From positions 6,224 to 70,223 of the forward strand of contig JBBSAJ010000012.1 in NCBI GenBank assembly GCA_038252405.1: a stretch of 64,000 bases of DNA, written 5' to 3'. Below the pieces are notes generated by a model. The model was not told where the DNA came from. It worked only from the letters and a program-made list of their open reading frames with translations, and ran no database searches. A program made the translations under genes and the position numbers. Below are positions 16,928 through 24,355 of the stretch, one piece after another. This DNA comes from DATCDE01 sp038252405 (GTDB taxonomy: Bacteria; Actinomycetota; Actinomycetes; Prado026). Position 1 is the stretch's first letter; each line of letters opens with the position of its first letter.

Positions 16928-17550
16928 TCAGGAGGAGAAGGTGACGTTGGTGCCGGTGAGCATCAGCTCGAGGCCCGGCTCGGACGACGACGTCGACGTC
17001 AGCTGCACCCCGCCCGGGAGCCCCGACACCGGCACCGTGAACGTCAGCAGCCCCAGCAGCTGAGCCGGCAGCAGCGAGCCCAGCGAGGCCGCGCCCACGT
17101 CCACCGACACGGCGGACACCTTCACCCCGCCCTCGACGACAGCCACGGTGGCCCGCCCCGACAGCGGCACGGCCAGCCCGAGCACCGTCACCGTCCGGCT
17201 GACCCGCACCTGGTCGGACGACGGCCCCGCCGACAGCTCCACCCCCGAGACCGGTGCGGCCGCAGCCAGGTCCGCCCAGTGCAGCAGCGCCAGCCCCACG
17301 GCGACTCGGCCGTCACCGACGACGAGCCCTCCAGCCGAACCTGGCGCAGCGTCGCCGTCATCGACGCCACCGGCACCGTCGCGGTGGGCACGTCCCCCGC
17401 CGCGATCCGCGCCTCGTCTTAGACCCCGCTCAGCACCTGGGTGACGAACGGAACCCGGCGATCGTCACCGACGGGCGGGACGACGTGTGAAGCGCCGCAC
17501 CCGCGCGCCAGCCGGCCAGCGCCGCGGCACCCCGGTCGGCCGCCACCACA
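16928..17550 (-). pseudogene. DUF2993 (LmeA-like) pseudogene
   Basis: Read on the minus strand, the region shows DUF2993 pieces in order: ADRGAAALAGWRAGAALH, SRPSVTIAGFRFVTQVLSGV, then a TAA stop, ARIAAGDVPTATVPVASMT, LRQVRLEGSSSVT, a frameshift near 17300, then MGLALLHWADLAAAA through to FTVPVSGLPGGVQL and the end at 16928. DUF2993/LmeA proteins are exported phospholipid-binding proteins of actinobacterial envelopes. The N-terminal membrane segment is missing, the central part is shortened, and at least one stop and one frameshift are present, so the gene is dead. Confidence 0.75.
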
Positions 17551-17551
17551 A

Positions 17552-17734
17552 GCGGTCGGGCCGAAGGACAAGGGCGTCATGACGTTCTCGCTGTCCGGAC
17601 CGGACTACTACCCGTCCAGTGCGTATGTCGGTATCGACTCGGGTGGGACGACCGGCCCGGTGCGGGCCAGGGGCGCAGGGATGATGCCGGCTGACGGGTT
17701 CCTCGCGAACCGGGGCACCACCCCCGCGAGGGTG
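17552..17734 (+). pseudogene. Remnant of a paralogue of the secreted protein at 14987
   Basis: The translation AVGPKDKGVMTFSLSGPDYY and onward follows the 14987 protein (VGPSGKGVMTFSLAGPDYY...) closely. After ADGF it jumps to LANRGTTPARV, matching LANWGTTIAKV of the intact gene, so roughly 50 residues between are deleted. No start codon or signal sequence remains. It abuts the truncated DUF2993 remnant, so the junction at about 17551 is a rearrangement scar. 17735-17793 shows nothing recognisable. Confidence 0.7.
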
Positions 17735-17793
17735 ACCCCCGAGCGCGGTAGCAGGGCCGACCAAGGTCGGAGGCGCCTGCCAGGTCCCCGGCC

Positions 17794-20229
17794 TCATCCG
17801 TCGGGGGGCCGCCCAGCAGGGGACCCGGTACGGCCTTCTGTCTTCCCGGTTGGGTCCGGCTCACGGGTTGCCCTGGCAGACCTGGCGCCGGCAACGAGGC
17901 GAGGGCCAGCGCGAGCGGGAGAGGGCCGAAGCCGGGCCCAGGGCCAACCGCTCGCCGTGCCCATCAGGGTCAGCATCGACGGCATCAGCAGCGACCGCAC
18001 GACGAGGGCGTCGAGCATGATCCCGACGGCCAGCGCGAACCCCAGCTGACGGAACGGGTCGAGCGGCACCACGGCGAGCAGCCCCAGGCTGGCCGCCAGG
18101 GTGACCGCTGCCACCGAGATCGCCCGGGTGCTCTCCGGCAGGGCCACCCGGATCGCCTCCGTCAGCGGCCGGACGCGAGCCTCCGACCAGATGTGGCCCA
18201 CCCCGAAGATGTTGTAGTCGGAGCCAAGCGCCACGAGCAGCACCGCCGCCGCGAAGGGCACGTAGAAGGTGAGGCCGTCCTGCCCGAGGCGGTCCTGGAA
18301 CAGCCAGGTAGTAATACCGAGGGACGCGAGCAGGGCCAGCACGCTGGCCACCAGCAGCAGGATCGGCGCGACCAGCGCCCTCAGGAAGATCACCAGGATC
18401 AGGGCGTTGACGAGCAGCGCAGCCACAGCGATCCGGAACAGGTCGTCGGTGGTGTTGCCGACGATCTCGGCGGCCAGCGCCGTGTCGCCGGCGTACCCGA
18501 CCTGGGCAGAGACCAGCCCGACCTGGGCCAGCAGCCCGGGCATCGCCTGCTGGAGGTCGCGCAGCGACCCGATCGCGCTGGCCCCCAGCGGCTGCGAGCT
18601 CATGATCACGAGGAGCCGGGCGGCGTCCCCGCCCTGGCTGTAGACCACGCCGAGGTCCTGCGGCAGCGGCTGCAGCCCGGGACCCACCACCCCCGCCACC
18701 CCGGGCTGCACCTCGATCCGCCGGCGGAGCTCCGCCAGCTCCCCGCGTTTCGCGGTGATCCCCGGCCCGCTCACCACGATCATGGTCGGGGAGAGGATCC
18801 CGTCGCTGAACCCGGCCTCGGCTGCCTGCGCCACCGCGCGCACCTTGTTGTCGACGGGCAGCGAGGGCACGAACGCCGCGCCGAGCTGCAGGTGCAGCGC
18901 AGGGACGGCGGCGGCCAACAGCCCCGCGACCGTGACCACCAGCACGACTGCGGCGGTGCGCGGTCGCGTCAGCCCGTCCGCTCCGAGCCTCCGACCGACC
19001 TGCCGCTGCAGCCAGTGCAGGGGGGTACGTCGCCAGGACACCAATGCGCTCAGCTGGGCCGACCCGGTGCCAGCCGGGCCGATCCTGCCCGCGGGTCGCG
19101 CTCCGTCGCCCCCCGCTGCCGGCAGACCCGGGACGAGGGGCCAGAACACCACCCGCCCGAGCACCGCCATCAGCGCCGGGACCAACGAGATGGACACCAC
19201 GAGCGCGACGAGGACGGCGAGTGCCATCCCGGGCCCCATCGCCCGGAACAGCCCCGAGCTGCTCGCCAGCAGCGCCGCAGTCCCGGCAGCCACGGTCACT
19301 CCCGCCACTGCGACGATCGGGGCGACGTCCGCCGCGGACCGGCAGACGGCTTCACGGGTGTCCGCGACCTCCGTCATCGTCGTCCGCAGCCCGGACAGGA
19401 AGAAGATCACGTAGTCGGTGACGATGCCGAGCTGCAGCGCCACGAGCAGGGGCCGCAGCTCGCTGGGCGCGCTCACCCCGATCCACGACGCTCCCACGCC
19501 CACCGCCTTGGTGGTGATGACCACCGAGGTCCCGGCGACGGCGAGCGTCAGTGCCGGAGCCATCAGAGACCGAAAGCTCAGGCCCACGATCAGCACGAGC
19601 GCGATCAGGGTGACGATCTCCACGGTCGGCAGCGAGTCCTGGATGATGGCGCTCTGCTCCGCCCGCGCCGGTACCGAGCCGGTCACCCCGACTACGTGGT
19701 CCTGCGCGTCGAAGTGCTCGGCGACGAACCGTCGGGCGGCGCGCTCGCTGTCGGAGAGGCTGGCGTACGGCGACATGAACAGGTAGTTGATCACCGTGGT
19801 GCCGCTCTCCCGCGAGCCTGGGAACGCCCCCATCGTGTTCGGCAGCGGGAGCACCCCGAGGATGGGATAGAGGTTGCCGTAGTCGCCGCGGTTGGCGGCA
19901 GCCGCCCGCGCCAGCGCCCGCGACTGGGCGGCCACGGACAGGCCCGCCGGGTCACGCTGCACGACCTCCGTCCGGGCCAGCAATGGGAAGGCGAACTGCG
20001 ACAGCGACTGGACCTCGACCCGGATCGCCGGGCTGTCGTCCGGCAGGAACCCGGACAGGCCGCCCCCGGACGGCGCCGGCGAGGGCAGCAGGGTCAGCGA
20101 CCCGACGGCGAGAACCGCCCAGAGCCCGATGACCAACCACCGGCCGCGCACCATGAGCGACACCCACCACCGCGCCACGCGACCCGCCCGTCGTCGGACG
20201 GTGAGCCCGAGGGGGCCGGGGTGCGACAC
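17794..20229 (-). CDS. MMPL/RND-family transporter
   Basis: An 811-residue membrane protein with the 12-helix MMPL layout: one helix near the N-terminus, a large extracytoplasmic domain, five helices, a cytoplasmic linker, then the same again. Family motifs include LGIVTDYVIFFLSGLR and ALGSDYNIFGVGHIW in helices 4 and 10, where the Asp-Tyr pair is needed for proton coupling. Such proteins export lipids or hydrophobic compounds. The GTG at 20229 lies five bases after the stop codon of the upstream gene and is preferred; a start at 20289 would overlap it by 56 nt. It is the last gene of a three-gene minus-strand operon. Confidence 0.82.
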   Translation of the reverse strand: MSHPGPLGLTVRRRAGRVARWWVSLMVRGRWLVIGLWAVLAVGSLTLLPSPAPSGGGLSGFLPDDSPAIRVEVQSLSQFAFPLLARTEVVQRDPAGLSVAAQSRALARAAAANRGDYGNLYPILGVLPLPNTMGAFPGSRESGTTVINYLFMSPYASLSDSERAARRFVAEHFDAQDHVVGVTGSVPARAEQSAIIQDSLPTVEIVTLIALVLIVGLSFRSLMAPALTLAVAGTSVVITTKAVGVGASWIGVSAPSELRPLLVALQLGIVTDYVIFFLSGLRTTMTEVADTREAVCRSAADVAPIVAVAGVTVAAGTAALLASSSGLFRAMGPGMALAVLVALVVSISLVPALMAVLGRVVFWPLVPGLPAAGGDGARPAGRIGPAGTGSAQLSALVSWRRTPLHWLQRQVGRRLGADGLTRPRTAAVVLVVTVAGLLAAAVPALHLQLGAAFVPSLPVDNKVRAVAQAAEAGFSDGILSPTMIVVSGPGITAKRGELAELRRRIEVQPGVAGVVGPGLQPLPQDLGVVYSQGGDAARLLVIMSSQPLGASAIGSLRDLQQAMPGLLAQVGLVSAQVGYAGDTALAAEIVGNTTDDLFRIAVAALLVNALILVIFLRALVAPILLLVASVLALLASLGITTWLFQDRLGQDGLTFYVPFAAAVLLVALGSDYNIFGVGHIWSEARVRPLTEAIRVALPESTRAISVAAVTLAASLGLLAVVPLDPFRQLGFALAVGIMLDALVVRSLLMPSMLTLMGTASGWPWARLRPSPARAGPRLVAGARSARATREPDPTGKTEGRTGSPAGRPPDG

Positions 20230-20233
20230 CGCG

Positions 20234-20872
20234 TCACGCCTGACCGCGGTCCGCGCCAGCCGATGGTCGCTCGAGTCCGAGGCGCGCAAGCTCCAGGTCC
20301 GCGAGCGCCCTGGTCCGGCCCTGGTGCAGGTCCTGCCACGGGTCCTCGCTCACCTCGCGGATCACTCCGTAGGGCCGACGGGCCACCGTGCGGTGCGCCA
20401 GGAATTGGTCCACCATCGGCCCCTCGCCCGCGGCCAGCGCCGCCTCCACCTGCTGCCGGTCCCGCCGCCGGGCCAGCCGCAGCGGCAGGTACAGGCCGAA
20501 CACCGGGGTGGCTGGGACGATGGCCACCGAGAACCCCAGGAGCAGGGCCAGCTGCCGCATCGTGGACGTGGTCTGCTGGCCGCTGGCCCGGATCTCCTGC
20601 GCCGTGCTGCGGACCTCCGTGCCGAAGCCCCCCGTGCGGTCACCGATCACCGGGACCTGCCTGAGCGACTGGAGGGCCCGCCCGACGTCCTCCAGCGCCG
20701 TGCCGGACTGGACCGCGGCCGTCCCGACGCGGGACAGCCGCCACAGCGCCACCCCGGTCAGCGCGCCCATCGCGATCCAGAACACCACCCAGAAGACGAC
20801 GACGCCGTCCAGCAGGCGCACCGTCTGCTGGTCGGCGTCGAGCAGCCCCCTGCGCGCGCGGGTGGCCGTCAT
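20234..20872 (-). CDS. Two-helix membrane protein, MMPL operon
   Basis: A 212-residue protein with two transmembrane helices: VVVFWVVFWIAMGALTGVAL near the N-terminus and LALLLGFSVAIVPATPVFGL around residues 108-127. Between them is an extracytoplasmic helical stretch (TAAVQSGTALEDVGRALQSL) resembling two-helix sensor or methyl-accepting input regions. The cytoplasmic tail is rich in Arg and Ala. No catalytic domain. It lies between the upstream anchored protein and the MMPL gene with 1-5 nt spacing, so it is probably an accessory subunit (inference). Confidence 0.65.
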   Translation of the reverse strand: MTATRARRGLLDADQQTVRLLDGVVVFWVVFWIAMGALTGVALWRLSRVGTAAVQSGTALEDVGRALQSLRQVPVIGDRTGGFGTEVRSTAQEIRASGQQTTSTMRQLALLLGFSVAIVPATPVFGLYLPLRLARRRDRQQVEAALAAGEGPMVDQFLAHRTVARRPYGVIREVSEDPWQDLHQGRTRALADLELARLGLERPSAGADRGQA

Positions 20873-20873
20873 C

Positions 20874-21332
20874 TCAGCTGCTGGTGGACGTCGGGCTCGG
20901 CGACGTCACGGAGATGCCTCGACAGCTCTCGACCAGTGAGGAGATCCGGGCCTGCCGGGTCCGCAGGTCGTCGACGAGCTGCGCCAGCCGGTTGGCGTCG
21001 AGCGACCTCAACGAGCCGGCCACCCCGGAGAGGTCCTGCTGGACGGCGGCGAGCTCGTCGGAGATCTGCGCGCACTCGGCCGGGATGACGACAGTCGTCG
21101 GGCTCTGGCCGGCACCCGTGCTCGGCTGCGAGGCGCCGCCACCCGCGCTCGCCGACACCGTCGGGGAGGCGGTGGTGCCGGTGTCCGAGGTGTTGCCCAG
21201 CCACACGACCACCCCGCCGAGAAGCGCCCCGACGAGGAACGTCAAAGCGGGCACGATCCAAAACATCGAGCTGCGGCGGGTGCTGGTCCCCGTCGGCGGT
21301 CCAGGGGTCGGGTCTGGACTCGAGGTGGCCAT
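20874..21332 (-). CDS. Anchored extracytoplasmic helical protein, MMPL operon
   Basis: A 152-residue protein: a short Pro/Thr-rich cytosolic part, one transmembrane helix (MFWIVPALTFLVGALLGGVV), a Ser/Thr/Gly linker, and a C-terminal helical domain with AECAQISDELAAVQQDLSG and a second cysteine in VESCRG that could form a disulfide. AGGAAGGAG precedes ATG 21332. It is the first gene of the MMPL operon; its stop codon is one base from the next start. Function unknown. Confidence 0.65.
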   Translation of the reverse strand: MATSSPDPTPGPPTGTSTRRSSMFWIVPALTFLVGALLGGVVVWLGNTSDTGTTASPTVSASAGGGASQPSTGAGQSPTTVVIPAECAQISDELAAVQQDLSGVAGSLRSLDANRLAQLVDDLRTRQARISSLVESCRGISVTSPSPTSTSS

Positions 21333-21451
21333 CGGCGAGCTCCTTCCTCACGACATCTGTCCTCACGACATCGGTCGATCCTCGCACCGCTCGACTCGCC
21401 CGGTCTGCTCGCCAGGTCTGCCCCGTTCACCCGGCCACCAAACGCGGTGGG

Positions 21452-21712
21452 TCAGCCGCCCGCGAACGGCGGCAGCGCCTCGACCACTGAGCCCGGCAGT
21501 GTCACGACCTCGATGTGAGGCCGCACCCCGGCCGGCGCGCCGTCGACCAGGAACGAGCAGCGGGCCAGCACCCGGGCCAGCCGCTCGTCGCCGTCGCGGC
21601 GGGCGACCGCCTCGCGCACCACGTCGGCCAGCGTGGCGCAGCCGGCGAAGGACTCCTCGGCCGCTCCGGCCGCCTCCTTCGCGGCGGCCCAGTACCGCAG
21701 CGTCACGCTCAC
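21452..21712 (-). CDS. MoaD/ThiS family sulfur-carrier protein
   Basis: An 86-residue ubiquitin-like protein beginning MSVTLRYWAAAKEAAG and ending PPFAGG. The terminal Gly-Gly is the site that is adenylated and thiocarboxylated in MoaD/ThiS carriers, which deliver sulfur for molybdopterin, thiamine or other cofactors. No E1 partner is nearby, so the pathway is open; the MoaD-like opening favours molybdopterin. GTG 21712 is preferred over GTG 21730, which adds six residues and overlaps the hydrolase gene further. Confidence 0.75.
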   Translation of the reverse strand: MSVTLRYWAAAKEAAGAAEESFAGCATLADVVREAVARRDGDERLARVLARCSFLVDGAPAGVRPHIEVVTLPGSVVEALPPFAGG

Positions 21713-21719
21713 CGGACCA

Positions 21720-22571
21720 TCATCGCCCACCGGTCGCCTCGGCAGCCCCCGCGGCCCCGGCCGCCCAGGCCCAGACCCGCGCGGTCAGCTCCGCCGAGAT
21801 CGCGTTCTCCGCGTGCCCGAAGCCGGGCTCCACCCACAGCTGCGCGGTCGGCCCCGCGGCCGCAGCCAGCTGCTCGGCGTGGTCGAGCGGGAAGTAGCGG
21901 TCATGGGTGCCGTGGACGACGAGGAGCGGCACCGGTGCGATCGACCCGGCCAGCGCCCGGGGCTCGGCCGGCAGCGGGTCCCAGCCGTCGGCGACGATCC
22001 GGGTGCGCATCCCGACCCTGGCCACCAGCCGCCCGGACGGCCGCTCCACCACCCGGTGCAGCATCCGCATGGCGGGAGTCCCCCGGTAGTACCAGCGGGC
22101 CGGGCTGCTCACCGACACCACGGCGTCCACCCCGCGCAGCATCGCCGCGTGCCGCACCACGACCGAGCCGCCCATCGAGAACCCGACGGTCACCACCCGG
22201 GCGTAGCCCAGCAGCCGCGCCCACCGCACCGCGGCGTCCAGGTCGAGCACCTCGAGGTCCCCCACCGTCGAGACGCCGCCCGAGCGCCCGTGCCCGCGAA
22301 AGTCCAGCGCCACCACCCCGGCGCCCGCACCGGTCAGGACGCCGGCCACCCGGCGCAGCCCCGGCGAGGACGACGACCCGCTGAACCCGTGCGCCAGCAC
22401 CACCGCCGTCGGTACCTCCGACGGCGCGGCACCGGACCGCGCGGCACCGGACCGCGCGGCCAGCCGGGCACCCGCCGGCGCCCAGTGCAGCGCGGCCACC
22501 CGGATCCCGTCGGCGGCCACCAGCGTCCGCCGCTCAGCGGGCGAAGCGGCCCCGGACGACGACAGATCCAC
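21720..22571 (-). CDS. Alpha/beta hydrolase
   Basis: A 283-residue alpha/beta-hydrolase. It has the oxyanion strand VVLAHGFSGSSSSPG, the segment ALDFRGHGRSGG, the nucleophile elbow GFSMGGS with catalytic Ser, an acidic residue in VVHGTHDRYFP, and a late catalytic His in EPGFGHAEN. Substrate is unknown; the elbow and cap resemble lysophospholipase or serine aminopeptidase-type hydrolases. GTG 22571 follows GGGGAGAGG; the frame stays open far upstream, but only through the antisense of glnR. The stop codon lies eight nucleotides before the MoaD-like start, so the two are co-transcribed. Confidence 0.8.
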   Translation of the reverse strand: MDLSSSGAASPAERRTLVAADGIRVAALHWAPAGARLAARSGAARSGAAPSEVPTAVVLAHGFSGSSSSPGLRRVAGVLTGAGAGVVALDFRGHGRSGGVSTVGDLEVLDLDAAVRWARLLGYARVVTVGFSMGGSVVVRHAAMLRGVDAVVSVSSPARWYYRGTPAMRMLHRVVERPSGRLVARVGMRTRIVADGWDPLPAEPRALAGSIAPVPLLVVHGTHDRYFPLDHAEQLAAAAGPTAQLWVEPGFGHAENAISAELTARVWAWAAGAAGAAEATGGR

Positions 22572-22671
22572 GTCCGCTATCCTCTCCCCAAGGGATCCGG
22601 GCACCGTCGCCAGACGTTCCACCGGGTCCTTTGCTGTTTTCTGGACCAGGTCCAGCGAGAGGAGCCAGCCG

Positions 22672-23382
22672 GTGAGCCAGCTGCTGCTGCTGACCAACAC
22701 GATGCAGCCGTCGTCCGAGGTGCTGCCCGCGCTGGGGCTGCTCATGCACCAGGTCCGGATCGCCCCGGCCGAGGCCACCGCCCTCATCGACGCGCCGGTC
22801 TGCGACCTGCTCCTCGTCGACGGCCGCCGCGACCTGCCGCACATGCGCGGGCTGTGCCGGCTGCTGCGCACCACCGGCGTCGACGTGCCCGTGGTGCTCG
22901 TGGTCACCGAGGGCGGCATGGTCGCCGTCAGCGAGGACTGGGGCATCGACGACGTGCTGCTCGAGTCGGCCGGCCCGGCCGAGGTAGAGGCCCGGATCCG
23001 GCTGGCCATCGGCCGGCTGGCCGCGGCCCGCGACGGCGACTCCGACGCGCCCGCCGAGATCCGCGGCGGCGACGTCGCCATCGACGAGGGCGCGTACAGC
23101 GCGAAGGTGAAGGGTCGCACGCTCGACCTCACCTTCAAGGAGTTCGAGCTGCTGAAGTTCCTCGTCCAGCACCCGGGCCGGGTGTTCAGCCGGGCCCAGC
23201 TGCTGCAGGAGGTGTGGGGCTACGACTACTACGGCGGCACCCGCACGGTCGACGTCCACGTGCGCCGGCTGCGGGCCAAGCTCGGCCCCGAGCACGAGGC
23301 CCTGATCGGCACCGTGCGCAACGTCGGCTACCGCTTCGTGCTCCCCCCGCGCCCCGAGGAGCGCACCCCGGTCCTCACGTGA
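22672..23382 (+). CDS. glnR: GlnR-type atypical response regulator
   Basis: A 236-residue OmpR-family regulator, closely similar to GlnR (mycobacterial Rv0818), the global nitrogen regulator of actinobacteria. The receiver-like N-terminus keeps D50 in LLLVDGRRD but lacks the acidic pocket of true phospho-receivers (QLLLLTNTM at strand 1). The C-terminal winged helix contains LTFKEFELLKFLVQHPGRVF, EVWGYDYYGGTRTVDVHVRR and GTVRNVGYRF. GTG 22672 follows GAGAGGAG. No sensor kinase is adjacent, as expected. It overlaps mshD by 4 nt (GTGA), the gene order also seen in mycobacteria. Confidence 0.9.
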   Translation: MSQLLLLTNTMQPSSEVLPALGLLMHQVRIAPAEATALIDAPVCDLLLVDGRRDLPHMRGLCRLLRTTGVDVPVVLVVTEGGMVAVSEDWGIDDVLLESAGPAEVEARIRLAIGRLAAARDGDSDAPAEIRGGDVAIDEGAYSAKVKGRTLDLTFKEFELLKFLVQHPGRVFSRAQLLQEVWGYDYYGGTRTVDVHVRRLRAKLGPEHEALIGTVRNVGYRFVLPPRPEERTPVLT

Positions 23383-24326
23383 GCGACCACACCGACCCGG
23401 CCTACGCCCGCCTGGAGGTGGTCGGCCGGCTCGACACCGCGGAGATCCGCCGGGTCGCCCTGCTGGTCGAGCGGGCCACCGAGGTCGACGGTGTCCGCCC
23501 GCTGTCCGAGCACGTCTCCCTGCACCTGCGGCACGGCGGGGACGCCCCGGGACGCAACCTGCTGCTCTACCTGCCCGATGACCGGCTGGCCGGCTACGCC
23601 CACCTCGACGTCACCGATGTCGTCGAGGGCTCCAGCGCGGAGCTGGTCGTCGACCCCGAGCTGCGCCGGCACGGGCTGGGCCGGCTGCTCGTCCAGCACC
23701 TGCGCGCCGAGTCCCCCGACGGCCGGCTGCGGCTGTGGTCGCACGGCAACCAGGCCGGGGCCGTCGCGCTGGCCACCAGCCTCGGCTTCACCCACACCCG
23801 CTCGCTGTGGCAGATGCGCCGCTCGCTGTTCGCCCGGCTGCCCCGGCCGCAGCTGCCGCAGCACCTCGCCGTCCGCACCTTCGTGCCTGGGGCCGACGAC
23901 GACGCCTGGATCGCGCTCAACAACGCGGCGTTCGCGGGCCACCCCGAGCAGGCCGGCTGGACGCCGGAGGACCTGCACCGGCGGATGGCCGAGCCGTGGT
24001 TCGACCCGGCCGGGTTCTTCCTCGCGGCGGACGCCGACGGCCGGCTGGTCGGCTTCCACTGGACCAAGGTGCACGGCGGCACCGAGCACGCCCACGACGG
24101 GCACGGCCACGAGCCGATCGGCGAGGTGTACGTGGTCGGCGTCCACCCCTCGCAGCGCGGCACCGGGCTGGGCCGCGCGCTCACCCTGATCGGGCTGCGG
24201 CACCTGCGCGGGCTCGGCCTGTCCGAGGCGATGCTCTACGTGGACGCCGACAACGCCGCGGCGATCGGCCTGTACACCGCCCTCGGCTTCACCCGCTGGG
24301 ACACCGACGTCCTGTTCCGCGCCTGA
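23379..24326 (+). CDS. mshD: Mycothiol synthase
   Basis: A 315-residue tandem-GNAT enzyme. MshD transfers acetyl from acetyl-CoA to the cysteine amino group of Cys-GlcN-Ins, the final step of mycothiol synthesis in the cytoplasm. The C-terminal active GNAT domain has VYVVGVHPSQRGTGLGRALT and the closing motif LYVDADNAAAIGLYTALGF. The N-terminal domain carries the degenerate loop LVVDPELRRHGLGRLL. Length and the conserved FAGHPEQAGWTPEDL segment match the family. GTG 23379 overlaps the glnR stop codon. Confidence 0.93.
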   Translation: MSDHTDPAYARLEVVGRLDTAEIRRVALLVERATEVDGVRPLSEHVSLHLRHGGDAPGRNLLLYLPDDRLAGYAHLDVTDVVEGSSAELVVDPELRRHGLGRLLVQHLRAESPDGRLRLWSHGNQAGAVALATSLGFTHTRSLWQMRRSLFARLPRPQLPQHLAVRTFVPGADDDAWIALNNAAFAGHPEQAGWTPEDLHRRMAEPWFDPAGFFLAADADGRLVGFHWTKVHGGTEHAHDGHGHEPIGEVYVVGVHPSQRGTGLGRALTLIGLRHLRGLGLSEAMLYVDADNAAAIGLYTALGFTRWDTDVLFRA

Positions 24327-24355
24327 CCGGTTGAAGGGGGTGACACCATGAGCAG

